A model generated the notes under the pieces. That model made no database searches. It was not told the DNA's origin and saw nothing but the letters and a program-made list of their open reading frames with translations. From a bacterium (lineage in GTDB: Bacteria; Patescibacteriota; Minisyncoccia; UBA6257; JAGOQP01), in contig JAJXYJ010000014.1 in the NCBI GenBank assembly GCA_021780615.1, forward strand, positions 1 to 34,056: 34,056 bases of DNA. The letters run 5' to 3'. Shown in pieces: positions 17,099 through 27,429 of this stretch (the first letter of the stretch is position 1; each line of letters starts with the position of its first letter). A program made the position numbers and the translations under genes.

Positions 17099-18445
17099 TT
17101 ATTCCAGTGTCGCATATTTTTTATCCACCTCCTTAAAGGTGACTTTTTCAGGGTCAAATTTCACATCGACGGTACCGATAGGGCCATTGCGGTGCTTGGC
17201 AATGATAATAGAGGCGCTGTTTTCGTCTTCCAATGAGGGTTCATTGCGAGTACGATCTTTGCGATAAATGAGCAGTACGACGTCCGCGTCCTGTTCCCAA
17301 CTGCCCGTTTCGCGCAAATCAGAAATTTTTGGGATTTGTGATTCGCGCTGGTCAACGGAACGGTTGAGCTGTGAGAGGGCAAGAACGGGTACGTTCAATT
17401 CGCGCGCCAATGCTTTAAGGCCGTGGCTGATTTCGGTAAACTGTTGCACCATATTTTCTGACGACCCTAATGGTTGGATAAGTTGTACGTAGTCAATAAC
17501 CAAAAGCCCCAATCCATGTTCTGCTTGGAGTCGTCTGCCGATGGAGCGCAGCTGCATAATATTTAATGATGGAGTGTCGTCGATGTACACATCCATACGT
17601 GAAAGCCTGTCCAACGCTCCCTGGATCAACTCAAAATCAAGTTCGCTATTCAGTCTGCCGGTACGCAGTTTCCAGAGGGGGACTTGGGCTTCTGATGAAA
17701 TGAAGCGGTCAATAATCTGTTCCTTGGACATTTCAAGTGAAAAAATACCCACTGGAACTCCTGATTTGGCGGCGGCACGACAAAAATCGAGAGCGAGAGT
17801 TGTTTTACCCAATGAAGGACGCGCACCCAAGATGACTAAGTCTGATTTTTGAAAACCAGAGAGATAATTGTCCATAGCACTAAATCCTGTGGTGACACCG
17901 CGGAGACGAGATCCATCACCTTGGTGGAGCTTCTCAATACGTTCGTAGGCATCTTTGAGTTCGTCTTTAATGTGTACAAATTTTTTATCCTGTGATTTTT
18001 GAGACACTGAAAAAATGCGTTGTTCAATGGAATCAATGAGTCCTTCAACACTGAGTCGTTTTTCAAAAACAGATTCATGAATATCCGATGAGATGGTAAT
18101 GAGATCTCGCAGAACGCGTTTTTCTCGCACAATTTTTGCATAGTGAGCGATGTGCGATGAGGAAGGGACGACGTTGATAAGATCGGTTAAGTAACTGGCG
18201 CCGCCAACACGTTCAAGGTCTTGGTTCGTCTTAAGGACATTAGTAACACTTAAAATGTCTATAGGTTCATTGCGCGAAAAAAGATCGAGCATTACCTCGT
18301 ATACTTTTTGGTGCGCGGTGGCATAAAAATCGTATGGCGTGAGGGTGTCGGCGACTTTACTGACGGCATGCTTGTCAAGCATGATGGAACCCAATACCGA
18401 TTTTTCGGCGTCGAGGTCTTGTGGGGGGAGTGTTGCTGGTGCCAT
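17099..18445 (-). CDS. dnaB: Replicative DNA helicase
   Basis: LPPQDLDAEKSVLGSIMLD, LGARPSLGKTTLALDF, VLALSQLNRSVDQRE, DLRETGSWEQDADVVLLIYR. Confidence 0.97.
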   Translation of the reverse strand: MAPATLPPQDLDAEKSVLGSIMLDKHAVSKVADTLTPYDFYATAHQKVYEVMLDLFSRNEPIDILSVTNVLKTNQDLERVGGASYLTDLINVVPSSSHIAHYAKIVREKRVLRDLITISSDIHESVFEKRLSVEGLIDSIEQRIFSVSQKSQDKKFVHIKDELKDAYERIEKLHQGDGSRLRGVTTGFSAMDNYLSGFQKSDLVILGARPSLGKTTLALDFCRAAAKSGVPVGIFSLEMSKEQIIDRFISSEAQVPLWKLRTGRLNSELDFELIQGALDRLSRMDVYIDDTPSLNIMQLRSIGRRLQAEHGLGLLVIDYVQLIQPLGSSENMVQQFTEISHGLKALARELNVPVLALSQLNRSVDQRESQIPKISDLRETGSWEQDADVVLLIYRKDRTRNEPSLEDENSASIIIAKHRNGPIGTVDVKFDPEKVTFKEVDKKYATLE

Positions 18446-18456
18446 AAGGATGTGTG

Positions 18457-19845
18457 TTAGTGAGACTTTGGATAAAGGAAAGGCCCATGGGGCGTATCTT
18501 CTACTATGTATCCTAGCGTGTCCATTTCATTACGCAAGGCATCCGCCTGCATAAACTGTTTATATCTTCGATGTGCTTCCCTCTGCGTATTTAAACGAGT
18601 AATAGCCGCAGGAATAGTGGGGCGTGCGCTTAATGATATGCCAAGAGTGCGGAAGGTATCAGTGATATATGAGGCTATGTAGGTGGCATCGCGTGCTGAA
18701 AGGGTTTCTAATATTTTCTCTGTGGTGCCAATAAGTTCAAAGAGCGCGGCAAGTGCCAGGGGAGTATTAAAATCATCCTCAATAGCTTGATGGTAATGAT
18801 TGCGCGCCAGTGCCACGATGTCTTTAATGGTTTTTGATAACATTCCTTTTTGAGTGATGGTGTGTAATTTCCACACAAACAATTGAATGCTTGCCAGTGC
18901 GGCATGTGCTTGTGATGCAGTGGTGTTGGTGTAATCAAGAGGTGCTCGATAGTGGTGAGAAAGAACGATGTAGCGAAAAACAGGAGCGGGGTAGGAAGTA
19001 AGAAAATCATTAATACTTAAAAAATTCCCTTTGCTTTTTGACATTTTTTCCCCCTGCATCAGTAAAAATCCGGTATGCATCCACAGGCGTACCAGAGGGG
19101 ATTTTCCGGATGCCGCTTCTTGCTGGGCGATTTCGGCTTCGTGATGGGGAAATTTTAAATCCAGCGCGCCTCCATGAATATCATATTGGGTGCCAAAGTA
19201 TGTTTCGGTAATGGCGGTGTCTTCAATGTGCCATCCGGGGCGTCCTGATCCTAAGGCTGTCTTCCATGATGGTTCACCGGGCTTGGCAAATTTCCAGAGA
19301 GCAAAATCTCCTTTATTCCTTTTGGCAACACTATCGTCAACACGTGTAACCGCGTCTTCTGCCTGCAGAGCGGTGCGCCCTGAAAGTTTGCCATAATCTT
19401 TGAATCGAGCAATATCAAAATAGTAGCCGTCATCCGCAATGGCATACGCGTATCCCTTTTTTAAGAGTGCTTGCACCTGAGCAACAATATGAGGTATGTG
19501 ATCGGTGGCGCGGGCATAAACATCAACAGATATGATACCCAAATCATATTCGTTTTGGTGGTACTCTCGTTCATAAGAACGAGCCAGAGTTCGCCATGAT
19601 GTTTTGGTTTGTTGTGCGCGCTGGATAATCTTGTCGTCAATGTCGGTAATGTTTTGGAGATATACGATGGTATATCCCAAGGTACGCAGGGAACGGACGA
19701 TGATATCAAATGCTACATAGGTACGGGCGTTGCCGATGTGTGGAGAGTCATACACCGTTGGTCCGCACACAAAAAGTCGTATTGGCCGACTTGTTTTTTT
19801 AAGCGGTTCCTTGATTCCCGTGAGTGTGTTAAAAATCTGTATCAT
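18457..19845 (-). CDS. cysS: Cysteinyl-tRNA synthetase
   Basis: FVCGPTVYDSPHIGNARTYVAFDII, WHIEDTAI, GGALDLKFPHHEAEIAQ, GEKMSKSKGNF. Confidence 0.96.
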   Translation of the reverse strand: MIQIFNTLTGIKEPLKKTSRPIRLFVCGPTVYDSPHIGNARTYVAFDIIVRSLRTLGYTIVYLQNITDIDDKIIQRAQQTKTSWRTLARSYEREYHQNEYDLGIISVDVYARATDHIPHIVAQVQALLKKGYAYAIADDGYYFDIARFKDYGKLSGRTALQAEDAVTRVDDSVAKRNKGDFALWKFAKPGEPSWKTALGSGRPGWHIEDTAITETYFGTQYDIHGGALDLKFPHHEAEIAQQEAASGKSPLVRLWMHTGFLLMQGEKMSKSKGNFLSINDFLTSYPAPVFRYIVLSHHYRAPLDYTNTTASQAHAALASIQLFVWKLHTITQKGMLSKTIKDIVALARNHYHQAIEDDFNTPLALAALFELIGTTEKILETLSARDATYIASYITDTFRTLGISLSARPTIPAAITRLNTQREAHRRYKQFMQADALRNEMDTLGYIVEDTPHGPFLYPKSH

Positions 19846-19902
19846 GAGGACAATAGAGCTACAGTATAGCCTAAAAAGAATGACAAGGCGAGCATAAAAA
19901 AC

Positions 19903-19931
19903 TTGACAGAGGGGTGGTGCCATGCTTTACT
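19903..19931 (+). promoter_or_regulatory. Promoter of orphan small RNA candidate
   Basis: TTGACA-17 bp-TTTACT with TGC extended -10. Confidence 0.55.
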
Positions 19932-19937
19932 GTAATC

Positions 19938-20026
19938 AGACCTCATGATAATAGTTGTTTAAGCGCATGGACCCCCTTCCCGCGACACATACTTACTTTA
20001 GCGGGACCTATAAGGGGGTCTTTTTT
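19938..20026 (+). ncRNA. Putative small structured RNA ending in intrinsic terminator
   Basis: gacccccttcccgc...gcgggacctataagggggtctttttt; both flanking protein genes are on the minus strand, so this + unit has no downstream CDS. Confidence 0.5.
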
Positions 20027-20169
20027 ATATCGTGTCCTGTGTTTGTAAACGAGGAGCAGAGAGAAAGAAGAATTTTCAATGATTCATATCTTTCGCCAGC
20101 TGGCAAATAAAATTGTAAAATTAAATTGGGTATGTAGATATTAGAAATTTTGACAGTGCACGCTTCGTG

Positions 20170-21078
20170 CTACAACCATCCCTTCTTTTTGAAAATAAGC
20201 GTCATGAAGAAAATAGCAAACACCACAATACCGGCAAGAATCCAAAAATCGTAGGGCATTCCTACGATAGGCCGTGAGGACGTGTTGATGCTAAAGAGTG
20301 ACAAGAATACCATAATGGGGAATGTAAGAAATGCCAGTACTGAAAAACGCTGCATTACTTTGGTCATATGAATGGTAAGGAGTTGTGCGTTAGTGTGCTC
20401 GAAGGCCTCAATGGTTTCTTTGAGATTTTCGCACAGTTGCGTCACTTTCAGAAAATCGCCCTGTAAATCGAAAAAATATGCTTTTGATTTTTCTCCAAAA
20501 AACTGGACACCAATTTTATCCAACGAATTAAAGATGCCGGTCTGTGATTTACTGATGAGATAGTAGCTCAACAAATCGCGTTTGGTATACGATATTTTTT
20601 CCAACAGTTGTTGGTCTTCATGTTTGAAAATGTTATTGCGAATATCTTCAACTTTTTCATCGATATGGCGCAGTTGTCGGAGTGAAAAAATAACTCCTGC
20701 TTCTATGAGGTAGTAGAGTAATCGTGCGGTATCGCCTCCTAATAGGCGATCTTTGTAATCAGGGTCGTCTTCTATCTTTTCTTCAATGACACTGAAGGGT
20801 TCCAATTTTTCATACTGAATTGATATCAGCGTATTGTTGGTAATAAGAAAATCTATCTCTCCTTTGCGTGAAACGCGCTCGGTAACGTCGTAGATAGGTA
20901 GGTGGAGTACTATAAAAAGGTATTCATCATAAATTTCAACTTTTGAATGCGCCGACGTTGATCCGATTTGATCAAGAACGACAGGGTGAAACTTAAATTC
21001 TTTACGCAATGCCTCAAGTTCTTCTTTTTTGGGGTTGGTAATGTGAATCCAATTTATTTTCCCCTTACGAATGGTCAT
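20170..21078 (-). CDS. corA: CorA-family magnesium/cobalt transporter
   Basis: 302 aa; C-terminal two TM with GMPYDFW in place of GMN-type loop; long coiled-coil domain. Confidence 0.88.
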   Translation of the reverse strand: MTIRKGKINWIHITNPKKEELEALRKEFKFHPVVLDQIGSTSAHSKVEIYDEYLFIVLHLPIYDVTERVSRKGEIDFLITNNTLISIQYEKLEPFSVIEEKIEDDPDYKDRLLGGDTARLLYYLIEAGVIFSLRQLRHIDEKVEDIRNNIFKHEDQQLLEKISYTKRDLLSYYLISKSQTGIFNSLDKIGVQFFGEKSKAYFFDLQGDFLKVTQLCENLKETIEAFEHTNAQLLTIHMTKVMQRFSVLAFLTFPIMVFLSLFSINTSSRPIVGMPYDFWILAGIVVFAIFFMTLIFKKKGWL

Positions 21079-21299
21079 AGCAATAATTATGTATCTAAAG
21101 ATAATGCGACTATAACAATAATATGGATGTAGTATAAATGAGTGCGGCTTTATTTACCAGCGCAAGGCGATAGAAAATCTTCCGCTACGGTATGAGGGCT
21201 AAAAAATACGATTTAACGCCATTTTTTTATGGTAATGAGCTTATGGTATAGTTTGACATATTGCGTAAAATCGCTACAATAGGGAACGTAAACACAGGT

Positions 21300-21782
21300 A
21301 TGGATACATCAACACAACAAGATTTGCCGCCGTCCGTAGATCCTTCTGATCTTGAGTCATTGCGTCGCGAGCGCGATGAATATTTGGACGGATGGAAACG
21401 TGCGAAGGCGGATTTTATTAATTATAAAAATGAAGAAGTTGCTCGCCTTGATAGAATTATGAAGCTTTCCAACGAGCAATTAATGCGAGATGCCATTACG
21501 GTACTTGATTCATTTGATTTGGCGCTTGCTTCGCTGGAGGCACATAGTCCGGTGGAAAAAGGAGTGTATCTTATTCGTGCACAATTGGAAGACGTCCTCA
21601 AAAAACATGGTTTGGAACGAGTGGTGGTAAGTGTCGGAGAGGAGTTTAACCCAACAGTACATGAAGCAGTAGCTGTTATTGAGTCAGATAAGCCTCCGGG
21701 AACAATTGTTGATGAAGTGGAGCGGGGATATCTACTGGGAGGAAAATTAGTTCGTCCCGCGCGGGTACGAGTGGCAAAATAA
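21300..21782 (+). CDS. grpE: Nucleotide exchange factor GrpE
   Basis: DGWKRAKADFINYKNEE, LLHEFNPTVHEAV-type C-terminus (GEEFNPTVHEAVAVIESDKPPGTIVDEVERGYLLGGKLVRPARVRVAK). Confidence 0.95.
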   Translation: MDTSTQQDLPPSVDPSDLESLRRERDEYLDGWKRAKADFINYKNEEVARLDRIMKLSNEQLMRDAITVLDSFDLALASLEAHSPVEKGVYLIRAQLEDVLKKHGLERVVVSVGEEFNPTVHEAVAVIESDKPPGTIVDEVERGYLLGGKLVRPARVRVAK

Positions 21783-21828
21783 TTTTTATGATGTATGAAA
21801 TCAAGCTGAATTTCGTACATCATAAAAA

Positions 21829-21955
21829 ATTTTCAATGATCAATTTTCAGTTTTCAATAAATTTCTAAATTTTAAAATTATTCAATTGAAAATTCATTGA
21901 TCATTGGAAATTGGAAAATGAGACAATTTTTAAAATTATAAATTTTAAAACACAT
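21829..21955. repeat. AT-rich inverted-repeat element between grpE and dnaK
   Basis: ttttcaatgatcaattttcagttttcaat...attgaaaattcattgatcattggaaattggaaaatgagacaat; related to 6517-6610. Confidence 0.6.
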
Positions 21956-21956
21956 T

Positions 21957-23837
21957 ATGGCAAAAATATTAGGTATTGACTTAGGGACAACAAATTCTGC
22001 AATGGCAATCATTGAAAACGGCGAACCAAAGGTTTTGGAAAACGCCGAAGGAAACCGCACAACGCCTTCCATTGTGGCAATGAGTAAGTCGGGAGAGCGG
22101 CTTGTGGGATTAGTGGCAAAGCGCCAAGGAGTCGTAAATCCGGCCAATACCATATTTTCTATTAAGCGCCTCATTGGGCGTAAGTTTGCAGATACTGAGG
22201 TGCAACACGATATTAAATGGTTTCCCTTTGCGATGCGTGAAGCCTCAGGGGGCGGCGTCGAAGTACAGATGGCTGATAAGTGGTACAAGCCGGAAGAGAT
22301 TTCTGCTATGGTGCTGGCAAAATTAAAAGCGGACGCCGAAGCAAAGACAGGGGAAAAAATAACCGAAGCGGTCATTACCGTGCCGGCATATTTTGATGAT
22401 TCACAACGTCAGGCAACTAAAAATGCCGGAGAAATTGCAGGTTTGACAGTCAAACGCATTATTAACGAACCTACCGCGGCGGCACTCGCGTATGGGCTTA
22501 ATAAAAAGAAAAATGAAAAGATTGTCGTTTACGATTTTGGTGGCGGTACGTTTGACGTGTCCGTGCTTGAAATTGGAGACGATGTCGTGGAGGTTAAATC
22601 AACCGGCGGAGACACGCACCTGGGAGGCGATGACATCGATAAAATCATCATGGACTGGCTGGTGGGGGAATATAAAAAAACAGAAGGAGTGGATTTGTCC
22701 AAAGACCCACTCGCGTTACAGCGTCTTAAAGAAGCGGCGGAAAAAGCAAAGCATGAACTTTCCACGGCATTGGAAACAGAAATCAACTTGCCCTACATCA
22801 GTTCCGATGCCGCCGGCCCCAAGCATTTTCTTATGAAAATGTCCCGTTCAAAATTGGAAGAATTGGTGCGCGAGTTGATTCAAAAATCAATTGTTATCGT
22901 AGAAAAGGTTGTCAAAGATGCAGGGTTGCAGGTGAGCGATATGAATGAAGTGGTTTTAGTGGGTGGACAGACTCGTATGCCGGCAATTCAGGATGCCGTT
23001 AAAAAGTTATTTGGCAAAGAACCGAATCGGACCATTAATCCTGACGAAGTGGTGGCTATCGGTGCCGCGGTGCAAGCGGGTATTTTCCAAGGCGATGTAA
23101 AAGATGTGTTGTTACTTGATGTGACACCGCTTTCATTGGGTATTGAAACAATGGGAGGAGTCTTTACGCCCATTATTGAAAAGAATGCCACTATCCCTAC
23201 TTCAAAATCACAAATATTTTCTACGGCCGCGGATAACCAGACATCGGTAGAAATACATATTCTTCAGGGAGAACGCTCTATGGCGGCAGATAATAAAACA
23301 TTAGGACGCTTTATCTTAGACGGTATTCCTCCCTCGCCTCGTGGCGTGCCGCAGGTGGAAGTGATGTTGGATATCAATGCGGACGGCATTTTAAATGTAT
23401 CGGCAAAAGATAAGGCAAGCGGCAAATCACAATCAGTGCGCATTGAAGCCTCCACGCAACTTTCCAAAGATGAAATTGAAAAATTGAAACACGAAGCGGA
23501 AGTGCATGCGCAGGAAGATAAGAAAAAGAAAGAGGTAGTGGAAGCAAAAAACCATGCTGAGCAAGTGGTGTATCTTGCAGAAAAAAATCTTAACGAATGG
23601 AAAGATAAAATTGACGCGGGTATTAAAGATGGTATTACTAAAAAAATAGAAGAGCTTAAAACGGCGCTTGCAGGCGACGATGTTGAAAAGATGACCCAGG
23701 GTGCGTCAGATCTTTCTGCAGAGCTTCAAAAGATTGGGCAGACGATGTATACTCAAAAAGAAGAGCAGCAGCCTCCTCAACAGGACGTTCCCCCTTCAGA
23801 CACTGGCACGCACGAGGGAACAACGGGTGGCAACTAA
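21957..23837 (+). CDS. dnaK: Chaperone protein DnaK
   Basis: [41 protein letters not shown]; whole-length Hsp70. Confidence 0.98.
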   Translation: MAKILGIDLGTTNSAMAIIENGEPKVLENAEGNRTTPSIVAMSKSGERLVGLVAKRQGVVNPANTIFSIKRLIGRKFADTEVQHDIKWFPFAMREASGGGVEVQMADKWYKPEEISAMVLAKLKADAEAKTGEKITEAVITVPAYFDDSQRQATKNAGEIAGLTVKRIINEPTAAALAYGLNKKKNEKIVVYDFGGGTFDVSVLEIGDDVVEVKSTGGDTHLGGDDIDKIIMDWLVGEYKKTEGVDLSKDPLALQRLKEAAEKAKHELSTALETEINLPYISSDAAGPKHFLMKMSRSKLEELVRELIQKSIVIVEKVVKDAGLQVSDMNEVVLVGGQTRMPAIQDAVKKLFGKEPNRTINPDEVVAIGAAVQAGIFQGDVKDVLLLDVTPLSLGIETMGGVFTPIIEKNATIPTSKSQIFSTAADNQTSVEIHILQGERSMAADNKTLGRFILDGIPPSPRGVPQVEVMLDINADGILNVSAKDKASGKSQSVRIEASTQLSKDEIEKLKHEAEVHAQEDKKKKEVVEAKNHAEQVVYLAEKNLNEWKDKIDAGIKDGITKKIEELKTALAGDDVEKMTQGASDLSAELQKIGQTMYTQKEEQQPPQQDVPPSDTGTHEGTTGGN

Positions 23838-23858
23838 TACATCCGCTCTTCGTACGAT

Positions 23859-24890
23859 ATGTTTGAAACGCAACTTGAAGGGTCAATGGAGCCATCTCCT
23901 CTTACCAAAAAGATTCTTTCTTCGTGGAAAGCAGTTACACTTGCTCTCATAACCATTGCCGCCGCCGGTGCATTGGGATTTGTGCTTCACTACTATTTTT
24001 ATAGTGGCAGTGAATCATTAGGAGGATATGCCGCACTCTTTGTTATATCGGCGATTATATTTTTTTCGTTTTTGTTTTTTTTGGCAATTGCGATTAATAA
24101 CAAGTGGGCGTTGGGGGCGAGTGCGTTGGCGGTGAGTATTGCGGCGGTGTATCCGTTTTATGTACAGGTGGGTATGTCCATTGCTATTGCCGGAGGAGTT
24201 TTTTTTCTATTCATTCTATTGGCCGTATTGGAGGGAAATCGTGAGGTTAAAAAATCACTTTCTATTCGCTTTATTAAAATATTGAGCCTGGTTACCAGTC
24301 GTGCGCTCTTGGGATTTGCTATTCTTTTGGCGGTAGTCTTTTTTAACGTATCTATGACTAAACCGCTTGATGGCAACAATCTGCTCTTTCCTCGATCACT
24401 ATTTGACGCCGCTTCACCTCTTTTTTCAAAGGTTGCGAGTCCACTTTTTGGTGGCACAGTTGATTTGTCTATGACCTTGGAACAGGTGGCTGGTCAGCAG
24501 GTTGATAGCGCTGTTGCTAATAGCGGCAATCGTCTCTTGGAACGGAGTATGACTCCTCAATTACGTCAGGAGTTTATTGATAAAGCGGTGGCGCAACTAC
24601 AAACCTCATTCCAATCATTTATGGGAGTACCCATTCAAGCAAACGAAGTACTTGCTACCGCTGTGTATGATGGACTCCTACATAAGTTTAATACGCTCGA
24701 CGAACCAACAAGAAGTAGTGTCTCAATGTTTCTTTCGGTTATTTTTGTATTAGCAGTGGGAGCGCTTTCATTTATCATTCGCCTCGTTCTTATTCCCATT
24801 GCATTTCTTTTTTATGAACTGTTTCTCTTTACAAAGTTTTTCACCGTTTCGTTTAAAAACGAGAGTAAGGAGGTAATTACCCTTACATAA
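23859..24890 (+). CDS. Hypothetical multi-pass membrane protein
   Basis: 343 aa with about 6 hydrophobic segments, between dnaK and dnaJ. Confidence 0.8.
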   Translation: MFETQLEGSMEPSPLTKKILSSWKAVTLALITIAAAGALGFVLHYYFYSGSESLGGYAALFVISAIIFFSFLFFLAIAINNKWALGASALAVSIAAVYPFYVQVGMSIAIAGGVFFLFILLAVLEGNREVKKSLSIRFIKILSLVTSRALLGFAILLAVVFFNVSMTKPLDGNNLLFPRSLFDAASPLFSKVASPLFGGTVDLSMTLEQVAGQQVDSAVANSGNRLLERSMTPQLRQEFIDKAVAQLQTSFQSFMGVPIQANEVLATAVYDGLLHKFNTLDEPTRSSVSMFLSVIFVLAVGALSFIIRLVLIPIAFLFYELFLFTKFFTVSFKNESKEVITLT

Positions 24891-24900
24891 CCATATTGCC

Positions 24901-26043
24901 ATGAAAGATTACTACGACATATTAGGCGTGCCGCGCACCGCTTCTGACGACGATATTAAAAAGGCATTCCGCAAATTAGCGCATCAGTATCACCCCGACA
25001 AAAACGGCGGAGACGATAAAAAATTTAAAGAAATCAACGAAGCCTATCAAGCGCTTTCAAATAAAGAAAAGCGTGCGCAGTATGATCGATTTGGAAAAAC
25101 CTTTGATCAACAAGGAGGTTTTGGCGGTGCCCAAGGAGGTCCGTTTGGTGCCGGCGCAGGCGGTGGAAATCCCTTCGGATTTGATTTTAACGGCTTTAGC
25201 CAAGGACAAGGTGCCGACTTTGGTGATTTGGATGATATTCTAGGGGCATTTTTTGGTGGCGGGCGGGGGGCAACGCAAGCAAGCACCAAGCGTGGCAGTG
25301 ATGTACAGGTAGTATTGGAAATACCTCTTAAAGAAGTATATACCGGCACCACAAAAAATATTTCTTTTGAATCACTAATATCCTGTGATACTTGTAAAGG
25401 TATTGGCTATGACAAAGCGGCAGGAGTCAAAAAATGCGATGTCTGTAAGGGATCGGGAAAAATAAAAGAACAACATGCATCATTTTTCGGCACGTTTACG
25501 CAGACTCGCGAGTGTAGTACGTGCTTAGGTACTGGAGAAATTCCCAAAAAACCATGCGCCACATGTCATGGTACGGGGCGAGTAAAGGGTCAGCGTCATG
25601 CGTCAGTACACATTAAAGAAGGTGTTCGTGACGGGCAGGTTATTAAGCTGCAGGCTGAAGGCGAAGCGGGGCTCCGAGGTCATGAAGCGGGGGATTTGTA
25701 TGTGCGCATTAAAATTCCTTTACATCCCCATTTTCGTGTTGAGGGGGATAATCTTATTACCACTAAGAAAGTATCATTTGCCGACATTTTGCGCGGCGAG
25801 GCGTTACGCCTTGAGCATATCAGTGGGAGAAGTATTAGTTTTGATATCCCACCGCATTTTAATGTACGGGGATCGGTGGTTATAAAAGGTGAGGGAATGC
25901 CGCACAGCGGGTTTTCTTTGGGATCTCATAAGAAAGGAGATTTAATTATAGAGCTTGAACTGCAGACACCTAAAAAGATGAACGAGAAGGCAAAAAAACT
26001 CGCTCGCGAACTTGCTGATGAGTTGGAAAAAGACGAAAAATAA
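24901..26043 (+). CDS. dnaJ: Chaperone protein DnaJ
   Basis: [38 protein letters not shown] region; four CxxCxGxG-type zinc repeats. Confidence 0.97.
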   Translation: MKDYYDILGVPRTASDDDIKKAFRKLAHQYHPDKNGGDDKKFKEINEAYQALSNKEKRAQYDRFGKTFDQQGGFGGAQGGPFGAGAGGGNPFGFDFNGFSQGQGADFGDLDDILGAFFGGGRGATQASTKRGSDVQVVLEIPLKEVYTGTTKNISFESLISCDTCKGIGYDKAAGVKKCDVCKGSGKIKEQHASFFGTFTQTRECSTCLGTGEIPKKPCATCHGTGRVKGQRHASVHIKEGVRDGQVIKLQAEGEAGLRGHEAGDLYVRIKIPLHPHFRVEGDNLITTKKVSFADILRGEALRLEHISGRSISFDIPPHFNVRGSVVIKGEGMPHSGFSLGSHKKGDLIIELELQTPKKMNEKAKKLARELADELEKDEK

Positions 26044-26058
26044 AAAATAAAGAATTTT

Positions 26059-26083
26059 AAAAAGCACCATACGGGTGCTTTTT
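26059..26083 (+). terminator. Intrinsic terminator after dnaJ
   Basis: aaaaagcacc-atacg-ggtgcttttt. Confidence 0.9.
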
Positions 26084-26194
26084 AAATGTACTCAGTTTGC
26101 ATAAAATCTTGTATAGCAATTGATTCTTCTTATAAAATATGGTATACCGTGCTCTTAAATAACAGAACACTAAATAACTAAAAAGGAGGTCTCT

Positions 26195-26698
26195 GTGGAG
26201 ACATTAGTAAAAGATGTGGAGTTCAATGTAACATCCACAAGCCTGTTCAATAGAATTAGTCCCAATGCTATTTTTGCGGTAAGCACGCACGATCACGAAG
26301 TATTCCTTTCGATTTTTTTCTGGGACGATAAGGGAATGCACGAAATTTTTGGACCCGCGCCCTTTGATGAATTTCAAGTAGAGGAACTTGAAAACAGTGA
26401 AGATGCTTCGCTGATTATCGAGGATGTAAAAAATGCTCCTCGGTTGGAAGTAGCATTAACACTTATAGTAAACGATGGAGATGATCATGTTTTTACCATG
26501 ACTCATGATCCATTTTTTCTTAACGATATTATTGTACCAAGGACGGAATCTCTTGAAGAGATAAGTGCTGAGGTTGATGAGGAGGCAAGAGAAATATTTG
26601 AGTCCGAAGAGTTTGAAGAGGAGCGTGCTAAAGCTCAGGAGATTCTAGAGGCTCGAGATATGAATAGCAATGAGGACGAGGAAAAAGAAGGTGATTAG
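26195..26698 (+). CDS. Hypothetical acidic protein
   Basis: 167 aa, GTG start after aaaaaggaggt SD; Glu-rich C-terminus. Confidence 0.75.
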   Translation: METLVKDVEFNVTSTSLFNRISPNAIFAVSTHDHEVFLSIFFWDDKGMHEIFGPAPFDEFQVEELENSEDASLIIEDVKNAPRLEVALTLIVNDGDDHVFTMTHDPFFLNDIIVPRTESLEEISAEVDEEAREIFESEEFEEERAKAQEILEARDMNSNEDEEKEGD

Positions 26699-26740
26699 AT
26701 GTGTTAAAAACATCTCAATATACTAAAATATTATTTTATA

Positions 26741-26766
26741 GACCCGCACTGAGCGGGTCTTTATTT
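26741..26766 (+). terminator. Intrinsic terminator
   Basis: gacccgc-actga-gcgggtctttatttt. Confidence 0.88.
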
Positions 26767-26872
26767 TAAATAATTTTATGTTGCAGTTAACATAAAAAGA
26801 TCACAGGGCAAAGTAATTTTAACGAAGGAGAGATGAAGGAGTGCTGTGCATCACGAAGCCTTGGCGAAGTAG

Positions 26873-27015
26873 TGCGCCCGGAAGGGGGAGGACTTGGTTT
26901 CGCCTCTCATTTCGCCGTCGCTCAATTCGGGCTAACCACCGACTCGCTATGCTCACCGCTGTTCGCATATGCTCCGTCGTTCAAGTCCTTCACGAACGCA
27001 AAGCAGTTTGCGTTC
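26873..27015 (-). repeat. tRNA-Lys-derived element A
   Basis: tgcgcccggaagg (26873-26885) and gttcaagtccttc (26979-26991) match the tRNA-Lys 3' end/T-arm in opposite orientations; hairpin gaacgcaaa-gcag-tttgcgttc 26994-27015. Confidence 0.8.
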
Positions 27016-27022
27016 TCGGGCT

Positions 27023-27056
27023 AAAAAATAAACACCCTTTTGGGGTGTTTATTTTT
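27023..27056. terminator. Intrinsic terminator between tRNA-Lys elements A and B
   Basis: aaaaataaacaccc...ggggtgtttattttt. Confidence 0.8.
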
Positions 27057-27057
27057 G

Positions 27058-27199
27058 TGCGCCCGGAAGGAAAAGAGCTTGCCCTCGCCTCTCGTCGCAC
27101 CGTCGTGCTCCTCGGGCTGGGCACCGCCTCACGGTGCACTCTGCTGAGTGCGCAACGTTCCGGCGTTCAAGTCCTTCACGCGAACAAATAGTTGTTCGC
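27058..27199 (-). repeat. tRNA-Lys-derived element B
   Basis: tgcgcccggaagg (27058-27070), gttcaagtccttc (27165-27177), hairpin gcgaacaa-atag-ttgttcgc 27180-27199; same layout as element A. Confidence 0.8.
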
Positions 27200-27215
27200 T
27201 CGGAGCGCCTATATC

Positions 27216-27243
27216 AAAACAACTCCCGCAAGGGGAGTGTTTT
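27216..27243. terminator. Terminator 3' of tRNA-Lys
   Basis: aaaacaactccc-gcaa-ggggagtgtttt. Confidence 0.7.
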
Positions 27244-27249
27244 GCTATG

Positions 27250-27322
27250 TGCGCCCGGAAGGACTTGAACCTTCGACCATCTCCTTAAAAGGGAGCTGCT
27301 CTACCAACTGAGCTACGGGCGC
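27250..27322 (-). tRNA. tRNA-Lys(TTT)
   Basis: Reverse complement GCGCCCGTAGCTCAGTTGGTAGAGCAGCTCCCTTTTAAGGAGATGGTCGAAGGTTCAAGTCCTTCCGGGCGCA. Confidence 0.93.
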
Positions 27323-27429
27323 ATATATTTCTTATGGAAACAACAGTTGAAAATATAGACCAAAAAGCAAGGAGCGTCAACTTTCAGCTTTTAACTTTTT
27401 ATCATATCGTTTATACTAATATATATTAT

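Noticed and set aside
21180-21300. CIRCE operator upstream of grpE
   Set aside because: No TTAGCACTC-N9-GAGTGCTAA-like inverted repeat seen; only a TTGACA-16-TACAAT promoter.
26833-27191. Overlapping plus-strand ORFs (63 and 116 aa) downstream of dnaJ region
   Set aside because: They lie across the tRNA-Lys-derived repeats and their hairpins; no SD or protein-like features.
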